NCBI GenBank assembly: GCA_023515745.1
Contig: JALECJ010000005.1
Span: 1,054,001 to 1,118,000, forward strand
Reading direction: 5' to 3'
Origin: Amoeboaphelidium protococcarum
Taxonomy: Eukaryota; Aphelidiomycota; Aphelidea
DNA length: 64,000 bases
A program made the translations under genes and the position numbers. Positions 11,502-24,117 of the stretch are shown here, piece by piece. Numbering within the stretch: position 1 is the stretch's first letter; each line of letters opens with the position of its first letter. Under the pieces are notes generated by a model that saw nothing but the letters and a program-made list of their open reading frames with translations, had not been told where the DNA came from and searched no databases.

Positions 11502-11781
11502 CTTAACGAATAAACTACAGGATTAATAGCAGAATTACGCCAATAATTGAAAACTTTCAAGGGATAAGATTGATCCACCCAGATATGAGAACATCATAGT
11601 AATGGCTAATCTGGGCGAATTGTGGCGCAGTCTAGAACTCGGTCAACGCCACAATTACAACAACAAAGGCGGCAACTTATTAGTGCAACTCCTTGTTCAG
11701 ACTCTCTTTCAGGACCCACTTACTGTGTTCGTGGGAGTAAGCGATTACAAGGATACGTCTTGCTTAGGAACTGAATTCGCA
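11502..11781. promoter_or_regulatory. Divergent promoter 1 with TGTGGCGCAG motif
   Basis: 280 bp shared upstream region of a family 1 gene (minus) and a family 2 gene (plus). TGTGGCGCAG lies at 11621-11630 and the partial inverse CGCCACA at 11647-11653, 16 bp apart. The same 10-mer occurs in the two other divergent promoters (19774, 24238). It is a likely binding site for a regulator of both flanking genes. Confidence 0.7.
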
Positions 11782-13617
11782 ATGAAGATTGCCGCCCTTG
11801 CACTGTCAGCTATTTTGGTAACACGCGTCTCATCTGTCCCTAGATCTCACAATGAACCCACCGCACCCAACTTGATTGATGCAAAGCTTGGCGTAGATTA
11901 ATCTACAGTTATCAGTGAAAATCGTTGTGCTGTATTTGGAGATTCAGGTATAGAGCCTGTGGTCAAGTATTTTGCTGCTAACAAGAATCGCGATTTTCTG
12001 TCTAAAAAGCTTGGTCAAAGGTCTAATCTGGTTTTATACTATGCCGATTATTATGGAGGATTGTCCCATGATTTGAAGGAGTATCTATCTCAAAATCCAA
12101 ACGCTGGGCTGCATTTTACTGACAGTGTTTTGAATGATTTGGAAAAGTTCTCTTTATTTGACAGTTATAAGGTTCCCATAGATGAGGTTGATGTAGGCCG
12201 GGTGTTCTTTCGCGGTGTCGCGTCGGAGCTGGCTGAGTTGATCATTTATATCGTTGCGCGACAGCCAAGTCTATTGCCTGCTTATAAAGAACGATTACTG
12301 CAAATGAGTTAGTAGAACCGTCTGCCATCTTAAGCGGGTCTTAGTACTAATCTAGATGAATAACTGTTGGTGGGCTTGGCCGCTGTGTCCGTAGTGTTGG
12401 TTTATGAATGTGAGACGCAGCTTGGTAGAGATTTGATGCCGCTTCTGCTGCCTGGCCTTCAGTCACTTGAAATAATGCGCGTATGTAATCGCTACAATCT
12501 ACTTGGTCGTACTGGGCCTTCAGAATCATCTATCTGTGCTGATTTGTTTGGCTATTTCACACGTTAAGTCTTTAAGCATTCCGGCTCAATGTCTCAGATG
12601 GATCTTGGTGCTGCCAGGGAGGCCTTTGGTGCGTAGATAAGGTACATGGGCGATTCGGATTATGTGTAAAATGCCTTATCAATAGTGGTTGGACATCCTC
12701 ATCGCGACCATAATGTTAGAGCTGTTTAGGAGTAGGCCTTTGACATGGTATTGGAAGGATTTATGCAGTCTTTTGAAAAATCCTTTGAGCCACAGTATGT
12801 TAAAGCGGATTTGGCTTCTTTAGATCATCTGAGTTAAGCTCTAAATGGTTAACAATAGTGGAAATTTTAGAGTAGAGCAAGTCAAATTAGTGTCAAAACA
12901 TACTTTGGCGTACTCTGGTTTGTATATCATGTTTAGAGACTGGACAGCTTGTCATTAACTCCTGCTGCTTAATACGAGCTTGAATCCGGTGTAGTATAAA
13001 AATTTGCTGAATATTTGTCTGCTTACTGGACAGCTATTTAGTCCGATAATTAAGCTACTTATAGGGTGCTAGGTGTACTACCAGATTTGATTCCGGTGGA
13101 AGACGAGATTAATGAGGTTAAAGCGTTAGAGTTGGATACTGATCGAGCTCCTGAGTCTAAGTGGAGCATAGCGAAGCTATTGAAGTTGAGTTTGGTTGGG
13201 TAGCAATTGAGTCTGGATTCACTGATGGGCGCGTTGACTTTTTCTATTGAGCACGACCTGAAGGATACAACTGAAATCGCAAAGGTGGCTTTATAAAAAT
13301 TACAGCAATCAGGAGCTGACGAAGAGTAGGGAGAAGAAGTTTAGCCTACTAATTTACCGGACTTGTCTGGTTACACTGAGGCTGAATCCACTGGTGAATG
13401 GTGGCGCAGGGGCTTAAATAACGTATTTTTGCCTTAGAATTGGGTCTATCCTGAGGGAGTAAATGATGATCCGAACAAGAGAAGGGCTCAGATTCATTAG
13501 TTGATGATGTTTTCGCAGTAAAATGATAACCAAAAGATGGCTGATCACTTCTTTAAAGCTGCGTAGACTGTGCGCGCCAGAGGATCAGTATTTGACTCGT
13601 ACAATCTATCAAAGTGA
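11782..13617 (+). CDS. Secreted family 2 protein, copy 1 (pair 1)
   Basis: 611 aa, ATG 11782 to TGA 13615-13617. The signal peptide MKIAALALSAILVTRVSSV is clear. The mature part is Leu-rich and helical. It shares with the copies at 17730 and 22189 the segments YYADYYGGL, VFF.. with ELIIYIVARQPSLLP, LVGLAAVSVVLVYEC, LSAYWTAIQS followed by LIPVEDE, and SLDSLMGALTFSIEHDL, plus a C-terminal QIHQLM block. The frame remains open upstream of this ATG to 11602, but only this ATG gives a signal peptide and leaves the conserved promoter element untranslated. Gln codons include many TAG/TAA. No known domain recognised. Confidence 0.85.
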
Positions 13618-13906
13618 GCTTATGAATTATACTAATGTCCAAGTCAGTGGCATGTAGAACTGAAGAAAATAAAGTCTATTTTATATACTAAGTAGCAGTC
13701 ACTTATTGATATGAGCTTGCCCAGTTAAATGTAGTTAACACAATTTTCTCATTAAAATTTGCTCTTTCATAGTAGGTCCATCTATAAGATGGCCCAAATT
13801 CAAAGACATACCAAGACTATAAACATATGAACTAGCAAATGATAACGAGCGGCGGAATTCAATAAGTAAGCCGTATACTCTATATTGCCACGGCTATGAT
13901 TGATAA

Positions 13907-15895
13907 TCACTCTACAGTTAACTGTTGTTGAGTAGCACCAACTTCTTAAACTTCACCAGCATCACCTTCATCTTCTTCATTCAAATCCATTGCGTCATCC
14001 ATGTCATCTTCATCGTCGGCAATACTCTATCTCTTCTCAACTATTGACCGTTAAACTGCAGCGAGACTCTATTTTTTCTTCTCAACCTCATCTTTTAATC
14101 GAATGATAATATCATCAAATCTCTTGATTATGATAGGATTACCAGCAGCCTATTTCTACGCAGTCTTTTAATCCAACTTCTAATTGAGATCAGCCATTTC
14201 TTCATTCAACAGCTTATTCTGTTACAACAGTGATCTCAGTTCAGGATCTGGCTCATTCTCAATATCCAACGCATCATCTACTTCTTCACCTTCAGCCATC
14301 TGATCGCCATCTTTCTAAGCATCAGATGCTGCGCCATCGCCTTTCGCTCCATCACCCAACTGGCCATTCGCAACTTTACCATCACCTCCATAATCTTCTT
14401 CTTCTTCCTCCTCCTCATCATCATCGTCTGAAGTCTGTTCCGTTTTACCATCTTTATTAGTTCCTGGGTGTTCACTCACGGTAATCTGGTCATCTTCATC
14501 GTCGTCTTCATCGACAACAGCCTCGCCATCTTCATTAACTTCCGCAGTACCTCCGGCACCCTCAGTTTCACCATCACCCTGAGTCTACTCATCATTTTCG
14601 TTATCAGCATCTCGCATCAGACGCTCCTCCACCTCTCTGGCGTCAATAAAAGATCCCACAACTTCAAGCGATTGCGCGTCCTCCTTCAACAGCCTTGCCA
14701 CTTCACGCTCGATACTCTCCACTGTTCGCCTGTTCACCCGCTTTCTGAATCGTCTCACTCTACAGTGCTTAAGTGGAGGTGTAATTCCAGAGTTGGAAAT
14801 GTAATCTTCATTTAGAGATGACTAGAATGCACCTTGAGTAGACTAGGCAAAATACTGATTAAGATAGTTCTCAATTGAACCTTGAGACACACCAACTCGG
14901 CCAAAGTCCAATTTTTCCACCTGTATCATCTGACATATATCAGAAATCTTGTGAAATTATCGCCTGTCAAAGGAACGCTGAGCCTCAATAATACAAGGCA
15001 AGTCGACGAGTTTGCCGCACATTTATACTGAGTATTGCGTATTAAAATTGTCGCCGCCATCTTCAGATTATTAAATGTAAGTGAGCAAAACTCTACGCTG
15101 ATCCTTGAATTCAATCTTGAGGCACGTCTTGATATCTACAGAACGCGTCTTTATCATCTATTTGATCTTGTTGGTGGCTTCAACTATTTTCTGGGCATAA
15201 GAACCAGCGGGTAAATTCCTAACATCCGCAGCTTCATATCGGGGTAACCTGAATATCAAGTGCTCCTCCACCGGATTAAGAGTCTCATCTTCATCAGAAT
15301 CTGGAATTCTGGGTGGCTTAACTTTCTATTTCTTACTGGCAGACGCAATTGATGACTTTCGACTGGCAATGGAAACCATAGATTAAGATCTGCTCAGCCC
15401 AGGCTGATGCTGCTATTACTCTTGAATTCTAACTCTATTCTCACCACTACTACCACCTTCATTAAGCGATACTTTCGGTTTAAACTTTAGTTTAAGAGAA
15501 GTCTAACTAGGCGTGGGACTATTAATCTATTCCGGTATTTAACTCTATGACTACTACTACCTCAAAGGAGACTATTCCACCGTTGGAGACACCGCAGCCA
15601 TGTTTGCTGATGTGAGAGATGAACCGGAATTATCAGCGTCTTGTTATATTCCCTTCTTGATCTGAGATTATTATTATTATGATGATGACGGAAATTTAAA
15701 TGATATTTTGGGCAGAGATTACTATTACTGTTGCGTAGTCTAACTCCCTGAACTATTACCATGAGGATCACTCTGCGACTTTACCAAATCTTGAGACGGC
15801 TTTGGTGATTACACGAGTGGCGTTGCTGCTCCTGCATTAACAGTCTGTGGGAGAGAGGATTTAAATTTTAATTTTAACTTTGGCTTACTAGACAT
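13907..15895 (-). CDS. TAF7: TFIID subunit TAF7
   Basis: 662 aa, ATG 15895 to TGA 13909-13907. A Lys/Gln/Ser-rich N-terminal extension (1-200) precedes a TAFII55 N-terminal domain at about 205-345. It starts EEHLIFRLPRYEAADVR, runs through CGKLVDLPCIIEAQRSFD and KISDICQMIQV, and ends with DFGRVGVSQGS. Then come an Arg-rich RVRRFRKRVNRR helix, a highly acidic stretch (DDEDDQ, DDDDEEEEEEDY) and a C-terminal coiled coil. In other eukaryotes TAF7 binds TAF1 and restrains its activity in the preinitiation complex. The protein is longer than human TAF7 (349 aa) mainly through low-complexity extensions. It lies between the first and second divergent secreted-gene pairs. Confidence 0.93.
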
Positions 15896-16172
15896 TTCCT
15901 GAAGTATATTACAGAGATCTTTTCACTATGTACGTTATTGAGGTGAGTGAGTAAATAAATGAACGGAGAAAGAGAGAGAAGAGACGCGTCGCCCTCTTGC
16001 ATTTTGAAGTCCCTATCGTCTTTAACTTAAAGCTATGGGTATGTAGCTTGTGCATGGCTAAGCTTTTAGAGATAAATTAATAGTTTGAAATTTTACGGTC
16101 TAGATATCGATTGTTAAGCACAATATACGCAAAGACATATGATTCAGTATTATCAACATTATCTGTAAATCG

Positions 16173-17468
16173 TCAATCTTTAAACTGGTTCTGTAACAAG
16201 GCCTGCGTGTCAATTAGCAGACTGATCACTGTACCTCCGACACCACAATTGATCAGATCATTCAATCGAATTTACCCAATAATTCCAGTAGATTATTATT
16301 GGGTGCCACTACTGCGCTATGATGCCTTGGCCATGTCAAACAGCTCTGTAATCATATCATTCATGTTGAACGATTGCACAAAAGATCTGTTCTAAGGCAT
16401 CTGAGATATCTTGTCCACCTGCGCCTTCATAAAGAAGTGCAACGTGAACCAGTCCAAAAATCCTTATCGTCGAATGTCCAGCAGTGTGAACATATAGCGC
16501 ATAGACTCTTTGGTGTGAACGTCATTGGCAGCGAGCACAAAATCAAGATACGACTTGTAATCAAGTTCGCCATTAAAAGACAGGTACTCTTGATAAATTC
16601 GATCTATAAACTCATTGGTGTATCTCCCCTTGGCAAATTGGTACAATTCCGATCGCGATAGCATACCATTATGATCCTGATCGAGTTCAACAAACCAGCT
16701 GTAAACCTTCAATGCACTTTACAACGAGAACCAATTGGTACTCAGCAGTTTACCATCAACTTCAGGTTGTTACAGCTCAAAGAACTCGCTCAAAATGGGA
16801 CTCAGTAAAATATCAGTAATTTTTATGCAGTTGCGCTAATCTTGCTACCTACCAACAGTGGGCCGACTATAATGCATGTTGAAGTAAAATTTACGAACAG
16901 CACTGCACAAGTAGAAAGGCTTGAAATCTTGATCCATTTATTATAATTACGGAAATGTTGGAATCAGATCCGCCAGGTACTACTCAAATTCATCAAGAGT
17001 AAGCATTCCATCACCATCTTGATCATACATGCTGATACAGACTCTCTCCTGACACAGCGAGGCTCTTCTTACTATGAAATTGTACAGCTGACCGGAACTG
17101 ATGTGGCCATTCTCATTCATTTTAAAACGCACGAACACTGACGGTGTGAAGTATGATTAAAACTTTGGCAGCGACTGACCAATAAGCTTGAAATTGTGAT
17201 AGCTAATGTAATCTCCATCAACAGCCACCTCTTTAAGCATTTCGCTGATCTAATCCAAATCTTCGTTGCTCAGCGTGGATGCATTCTTCTACTCAATGAC
17301 TAGGGAGTGTACAGCTTTTTGTACAGCTTTCTGTATGTTCGGATCGACATTTCGGTTGGACTGAGTGTGACTCTATAGCGGCTATAAATGTTGGCAGTCT
17401 TCAGCGGCAGACTCATCTTATGTGCCTTGTAAATTATTAAACTCAGCAATAGCTTAAATCCAGGACAT
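16173..17468 (-). CDS. PPP2R3C: PP2A B''-type subunit, PPP2R3C/TONNEAU2
   Basis: 431 aa, ATG 17468 to TGA 16175-16173. The whole length follows PPP2R3C: a helical N-terminus, LIPTFPQLQQM and AVRKFYFN blocks, NWFSLQSALKVY, then a B'' core. Two EF-hand loops are visible: YDQDGDGMLTLDEF near residue 146 and LDQDHNGMLSRSEL near 259. LDYKSYLDFVLA, FTLLDIRRQGFLDWF and a final DLINCGVGGTVISLLID follow. The family targets PP2A to centrosomal or cortical microtubule structures (TON2/FASS in plants, G5PR in animals). Ca2+ binding by the two loops is expected from their D-x-D-x-(N/D)-G pattern. Confidence 0.93.
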
Positions 17469-17729
17469 TTCTACTATCAATGTAAATATTAAATATGACT
17501 TCCTAGCAAAGTACGGTGATTGTTTCAAAAAAGTGGTAAAGAGAGAAAGAACTTCTCAAAGTAAAGCGCGTCTCGATAAAATCGTATAGCGAATACAGTA
17601 GTAAGTAAACCGATTTTTGTAAATAATAAAATCTCGCCAAATGAATAATTATTAATATATTTCATGTATTGTAGTTGCCAAATAAACTATGGAGATAATC
17701 AGGTACGGCTTTTCTAGTATGGAAATCAA

Positions 17730-19691
17730 TCAAAACTCAAACGCAACGGGTCCTCTCAAGTAAACAATCCGAGCAGCGCGAACGTACAGTTTCAAGTCAC
17801 GCCCTTTTGCCTCATAAGCCTATTTCATCAACTGATGAATTTATGAACGCCTAACTTCTCGATTTTCTACTTATCCATCTGAAATCACCCTTGATGCAGG
17901 TCGGAACACGTTCAGAAATTTTCTATTGAATCGAGCAGTGGCAGATTCAGGCACAACCATCCGATGTAAACCAAGAGCAGAGGTGAGCTGGGATTCTTCG
18001 CCAGAAACAATGTCTGGCTAATGGAGTTATTTTAAAAGTTTAGAAATAATCTCTTATGTAGCAGATTCCAGACCGAATTCAATGCAAAATGTTAAAGCGC
18101 CCATTAAACTCTCGGTACTAATTCTGTAGACGCGTGGTAGAGCCAACACCAAAATCAATCCTTCTATGCTAAACTCATGGTGTTTTCGATCTACTTTATC
18201 ATCCGAATCCAAAGAATTCTTGGCAAACTCAGATTTGATTTTCTTAAATGCTGTTTTGGCAGCTTTATCATTTTTTGGTGGAATAACCTACGTGGAAGCG
18301 GGTGTACGACTCATATACTCGGAATACCACTTATAGGGAACATTTTCATTCTTCAATGGCATCACAAGTGTGAGCGCTTAGAGTATTTTCTGAGATTCCA
18401 TGTCGCCTGATTGCACTGCACTCCAATAAGCAGCCAAATAATTCGCAAATATGGACCAGAACTGGCTCTTCACTTGTCTAATTAACTGTTACTCATTCTC
18501 TGGTGCAGATTATACTTCGCGCCGACACACGCTGATCCATAGCATGTCAAAGTAAAGACTTCCTCTGTAAAACTCAGGCCTCAAGATACTTGCCAGACTG
18601 CCAATTTCCACCGGAAGGTACAGCATAATATTCATGGCTTTATAATCTTCTTTGATGAAGTTCAAATCAAACCGGGTACTAAACGATTCTATAAATCCCT
18701 GCAAGATCCTTATAGAGACTCTAGACGAAGCATCCTATAAACGAAGGTGCTCAACCAATTGACGATGAATTCTTTCATAAAACTGAGCCATTTCTGTATC
18801 AGAGGTTACAAAACGCAATTATTTGCCCAAATCAAAAGCCAAATCCAAAGCTTTATCTTCATCCATCGCTGCATCTGCAAGCTATTAATTGACGATGCCA
18901 TTGAAAAGACTGTAACACAATTCTCGGCGCTAAGCTTCATCGTTAAATGATAACTTGCGATGACATAGATAGTATATATCAAATTGCTAGGTAATCTCCA
19001 CCAAGTCAGTCAAAAGATTCGGGCCTAGCTAATTATCGCACTCGTCTGTAATAGCCAACGATGAAGTAACTAGTCCAGTAAATAAACTTTCGTCTAAGCC
19101 AGAAGATGTTAATTCAGGGTCCGAACTCTCAATAGGCCTATTTTCCAACAGACGCTCCTGGAACTTGGGCAATAGACTGGGTTATTCGTGAACAAGAACT
19201 ATCAGCGTGGCAGCTATCAATGTACTGTCTCTCTGAAAAAATACCTTACTGACATCAGCTTGATTTAGAGGAGTCTGAGCATTCAATAGACTCTTTGCAT
19301 ATTGCAGTGATTCATGCGACTCTTCGTTGCCACCTCCTTTAATATGCAGGGATAATCTTAGCGGATCCTCAGCAAGCACGCCGTAGTACTCATCAACAGC
19401 AACACCATAGTATCTTCCATAATGCCATGCCAGCTTAGACGCTTTCTGAAGAAGAGGAAAATCATTCTCAGGCCATTATTAATAACCAACTGCGCCCAGA
19501 GACTTTATCTGCTACCATAAGGCAACTGACTGAAAACGTGAACAGCGCTGATCTACGGATTCGCTTTGCCGATCTTCCGCAGTTTCGGGATGGAGGGATG
19601 GCGACTTTACATGCACACTTTACTGTCTTTCAATGACAGCACCATCTATCACCAAGGCAGATGATAGCAATAGTAAATATAAGAACTACAT
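17730..19691 (-). CDS. Secreted family 2 protein, copy 2 (pair 2)
   Basis: 653 aa, ATG 19691 to TGA 17732-17730. Signal peptide FLYLLLLSSALVIDGAV. Conserved family 2 blocks are: KLAWHYGRYYG, VFFQRDSTLIAATLIVLVHE followed by QPSLLP, LFTGLVTSSLAITDEC, LAAYWSAVQSGDMES and STESLMGALTFCIEFGL. It ends RIVYLRGPVAFEF, comparable to the end of copy 1. Every line of the frame was checked and no TGA occurs before the end. It is head-to-head with the family 1 gene at 19898. No known domain or active site is evident. Confidence 0.85.
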
Positions 19692-19897
19692 ATCACTTTC
19701 AATGTTTATTCCCCAGTTTATCTCGTTGATGCAATTGAATAGGTGAACAAAAAAAATGGAGTCGTTATCACAGTGTGGCGCAGGAACCTTAATCAAAATG
19801 CGCCACATTTAGTGCATTGACGTGCCATGGAATTTGGGTCTGGTTATCGAACATTCATTCTTTCATTGCTGTCTAGTTGGAATATCAGAAATCGGAT
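19692..19897. promoter_or_regulatory. Divergent promoter 2 with TGTGGCGCAG motif
   Basis: 206 bp shared by a family 2 gene (minus) and a family 1 gene (plus). TGTGGCGCAG lies at 19774-19783 and TGCGCCACA at 19799-19807. The outer TGTGGCGCA/TGCGCCACA form a perfect 9-bp inverted repeat with a 16-bp spacer, the most symmetric of the three copies. Confidence 0.75.
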
Positions 19898-21826
19898 ATG
19901 AAAGTTTGCATTTTCGCTATCTTGTTAGCTATAGCATTGATACCTGCAGAGGCAGTGTCCAATCATGACGCACTCCTGTTAGACGTTTACCGTGCTTATC
20001 CCTACGAATTCGCGGTATCTCGCGCTGGTGCGGATAACGATTTAAAGGCTCTTGATAATCTTTACAACAACTACGAATGGGATCCAACGCTGAAATTCCG
20101 ATTTGTTGGTAACAAGTTCTTCTCCAAGTCTGCTAAAAATCGCGTTTTAGATTTGCTTGGATCCGCTGCTGATTAGGATCCTGAGAGTGGAAGTTATGGC
20201 AAATCTGCGGGAAGGCCTAAGTTTCCAGATAATTATAAAGACGTGTATTTATAGATTTGGTATGAGGCTACTACCGTCGAGTTAATGGTCGACAAATGCA
20301 ATTCTTATCCTGCGGTGTGCAGATACATGGTACTCAATAATGAGTTTCCTCTATTTGAGTTGAGCGTTATGGGTGAGTATCGCAGCTTTAATGTGGAGCC
20401 GAGTGAAGGTGCGCTGTTGAATGCGAAATTGCTGCCACCAGTTTACTAGTAGCAGGTGGAGCTAGTGTCACAGTTGACGCGTGTGAAAGACCATAGGCTA
20501 CAAGATCTGTTCGTATGGGCTTTGCTTAAATGTAGAGGTGAGTTCGATGATGTCAATGCGCACGTAATTGCTTTTGGTCTTCATCAATACGAGCTAGAGA
20601 GAAGGCCGACACTTGAACAGTTGGAAAGTCTGGTATCTCTGCTCGCCAAGGGATTCAAGTTACTGTCCAGAAGTGAGAGCGATACCTACACGTTTTAGAA
20701 CACGTTGATTAGCCAAGCATTGACCATGGCTGGGGGGATTTCGATTGATGATTAATTACACGAAGAGGTGTTTAAATTGAAGGCTGATGTTCGCCATAAG
20801 AAGGATAGTGATGATAGTTTTGAGGTTGTGAAGTTGCAAGACAGTGGCGAAGAAGTAGTATCTGTGGGGCCATTTTAGCCATGGAATTACCTTTCTGTGC
20901 TAGTATCATCCTAATACCTATTGGAGGAATCCTAATTTAGAGCGATGGTTGCGCGTATCTGGAAATTCTTGAGTCTTCAGGATGTTAACTAATGTCTCGT
21001 GAAGAACAGCGCACAAAGACGTCCAGATGCCTTGAAGCCTAATAGAGATGTGCGCTAGACTCCAGATAAAGATGCGGATCTTAATGGTAGATTGCTTTTT
21101 GCCAGATCGTTGGCAAAAATTGAGCGATTGTAAGAAGGCGTGATTTAACTTCTCGATTATGCCTAGACAATCAACGCTGGAGTCAGTAGTTTCGTCATTA
21201 CACAGAGGGTAGTCAGAATGCTTTTGTCTTTCTCATTATATATAACACCTGACAGAAAGTGTCAAGACTATGCTGAATAGATTTCCGGTTTGATCAACTT
21301 AAGTATCGGGGAACAGGCGCAAGTTCTCCTAGCCGAGTACAATCAGGAGAGGGAGCATATCAAAAAATGTGTCGGTCTGCTGCCTGTAGAGTAGCAATAT
21401 TTTGCGCAGATAATGAGAATTAAAGATGTGACTGAAAGGCTGAGAGACGTAAATTTTGTGATCAAATTGCTAAATAACAAGAGGATCAGTTTAGATGACG
21501 TCGTGACCTATGAGATGAGACGCGTTTTGCACCACAAGAATGCAGTCTCGTTTGACTTTCCTCTGCTGCATAAGCTGTTAATCGACTTGGGGTACCCTCT
21601 GCAGAATCCTCTGCCTTTGTTAAAGACTTGCTTAGAGAATCGTTGGTATCGTTTGTACTCATTGTTGCGTCGCTTTAGTGATTTATAAGGGAAAAGTGAG
21701 TTTGAGTTGTCAAATTATAGCAACCATCATCCTTGGTATATGGCTCTTCACAAGTAGAAGTCTTGGAGACGCTCTATTGCTGTTGCGCTACAGAGATTGA
21801 GACATTGGAAAACTTTCTACAATTGA
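19898..21826 (+). CDS. Secreted family 1 protein, copy 2 (pair 2)
   Basis: 642 aa, ATG 19898 to TGA 21824-21826. Signal peptide VCIFAILLAIALIPAEA. Family 1 blocks in order are: RAYPYEFAVSRAG, NNYEWDP, DNYKDVYLQIW, CRYMVLNNEFPLF, VELVSQLTRV, LQDLFVWALLKCRG, AHVIAFGLHQYE, MAGG, PLLKTCLENRWYRLYSLLR and the C-terminal HHPWYMALHKQKSWRRSIA. The only cysteines recognisably shared are those before CRYM and in KCRG. It converges on the family 2 gene of pair 3 with a 362-bp gap. Confidence 0.87.
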
Positions 21827-22188
21827 TCTGGCGCCGGAGATTGGTGCTAAAGGTGGGATATCAACCACTTAAAGGTATATCTATGAAACGAGACAATACA
21901 CTGAAAGTTATTCTCCACTTATAGTTCGTATTTAAGTTTGATGGGTGTCGATTTGTGGCAGGCTTCTTTTTGGAAATTTTGAAGAGTTTTACATCATAAC
22001 TTGTCTGCGATGTCAAAGCAGAGAGATTGCCAATTGATTTAAACTGCTTTATACCCTTAAACTAACACAAGTGAAAGAAATGACAACAGACTAATGATTA
22101 CTTATAGTATTGTATTAGGCGTCAAGAATATCAAAATAGAGCCGTCACTTGATCACTTTGTCTAATCAAATTTATCAGCGTCGCGCAA
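21827..22188. other. Convergent 3' region between pairs 2 and 3
   Basis: Holds the 3' flanks of two convergent genes. It is AT-rich and no gene or repeat was recognised. Confidence 0.5.
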
Positions 22189-24117
22189 TCACTATACTTG
22201 TGCCGCGGATTCCACCTCAGTATCTTGCTTCTACTCGTTCGCTGTCTTATAACTTTCATAGAATTTGCTCAGAGAACCATAAGCCTTCAAATGGTCAAAT
22301 GGGCCGGAATCGACGCGTTCATTACTGGCGACCGACAAATCAGCCTTCAACAATCCAAAAGGCTTTAACCAAGAGCGGGTAGTTTTCACTTATGATGGCT
22401 CAATACTAGAATCTACTAATGGCGGTAATATCACAGAATCCAAAGATTAGCCAGTCGCCTTCTCTATCAACCCAGTAAATTTATCAATACCATCCTATAT
22501 GTCATACTGTATGCAAAACAACAAAACACCCATCAGAGTCTCAACAGTAGCCTCCTGTCTAGTGGCAATGTACATTACAAGGCGCGACAAGCTGAACTTC
22601 CGGTAAAGATTCGGATACTAGAGCGGCTGAACGTTTTCACCAATGACGGTCTCCAAACTAGTCAGCTGATCAGGGCCAAGTAAAATATTGTCATTTTCTA
22701 ATGGTATCAACTTCGTAATTAAAGACAACTCAGAGAATACCTTTACATCGTTAGTTGACACTGCATTCCAGTAAGCAGAGAAGAACTTCATTAGTTTTTT
22801 CAAAAGGGTGAAATTAAACTCGCTTTGGTAAGTACGGGACACAGGAGGGACAATTTAGTTGACAAATTTGTGCTAAAGGCCCAACAGCAACATCGAGTAG
22901 TACGGCTTACTCTCATCAAACTTCTCTAACTACAAGATCCTCTACAGAGTCAATGGGACTTGCCCTGCCTTTGGGACGTTAATTAAATTCCAAAAGTCGG
23001 CATAAATCGAGAAAAAGTTCTCCAATGCCTCCAAATCGGCACCTAGATTAGTATCAGCCTCAATGTGATCATTGAAAGAGTTTTTGACACCATTCATCAT
23101 CCAAATAAGTAATTATCTTTCTTTAATGTTCCGATCCTTGGCTTGAGATTACATCACTGTGACCAGTACTGTATCCATGGAAGTCTTCATTTCGCTCTAC
23201 TCTGTATAATATCTAAACTATGCAGCAATTGCTTACACTCGGGGTTAATACTATAAGAACTTCTTTTATCTAGTCCTTAATTGTTCAAGAGACTAACGTT
23301 ATATAAGACGAGAGCTTGCTACACATATATCCCTCATATCACTAGAATCTTGCAACATCTGACGCTAGCAAACGCGTGCATACTCCAGCTATTTGGTTCC
23401 CAACTAGATCACATCAAAGACCCACTAAAGAAATTAGTAATGACACTCATTTAACAACAGGACCGTGACAGCAACCAGCCCAGTCAGCAAGCGATCATCC
23501 AGCTGAATGCTTTCAGTAGAATCATAATCTCGAAGAATCTCACGATTAAAATGATATAAAGACATTGATTCATAGAACATAGGAAAGAGTTCAAGCTACT
23601 CAGCGACAATGTAAATGACTAAAGCTACCAGCTGCTCTGTATTTTTAGAAAAGATAATCTTGTGAATATCAGCTCCAATCAAAGGTCTCATTGGGTCACC
23701 AAGCTATTGTTTCGCGTACGCAACAGACTCGGCAACACCAAGTACCTCACTATCCTCCAGGTTCAAGGAGAACTAACCTTCATCAAGCAGATTCATCTTC
23801 ATCTTGTGATCTAGCAAACCAAAAGCATCAGCATAATACCATGCCAACTTAGAGGACGGAGCCAAGGACGTGGCAAACGATTCAAGATCTCCCTATGATG
23901 CATAGTAGCGAGTGAGTCTTTCAAGCCCAGCACTCAAAGAGCATCGCACCTTATATGACGGACGTTAAGACTGAGCGACATTAGTAGATGAGCCATCTAA
24001 TTGATCATCTGTACCAACACCAATATCTTAGCGGCCAGAGAACTGCGCGCTTTGGGGTACCATAGCAGAGATTGCAACTATAAATGTTAATAGCGATAAA
24101 ACAATTCTCAGATTCAT
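22189..24117 (-). CDS. Secreted family 2 protein, copy 3 (pair 3)
   Basis: 642 aa, ATG 24117 to TGA 22191-22189. Signal peptide MNLRIVLSLLTFIVAISAM. Family 2 blocks are: KLAWYYADAFGLLDH, IIFSKNTEQLVALVIYIVAE, LLTGLVAVTVLLLNEC, FFSAYWNAVSTNDVK leading to LIPLEND, and TVETLMGVLLFCIQYDI. The C-terminus (PFDHLKAYGSL and a polar tail) is the most diverged of the three copies. The whole frame was checked for TGA. Head-to-head with the family 1 gene at 24371. Confidence 0.85.

Noticed and set aside
21733-21924. Plus-strand frame near the end of a family 1 gene
   Set aside because: It is an out-of-frame shadow of the conserved C-terminal block HHPWYMALHK.
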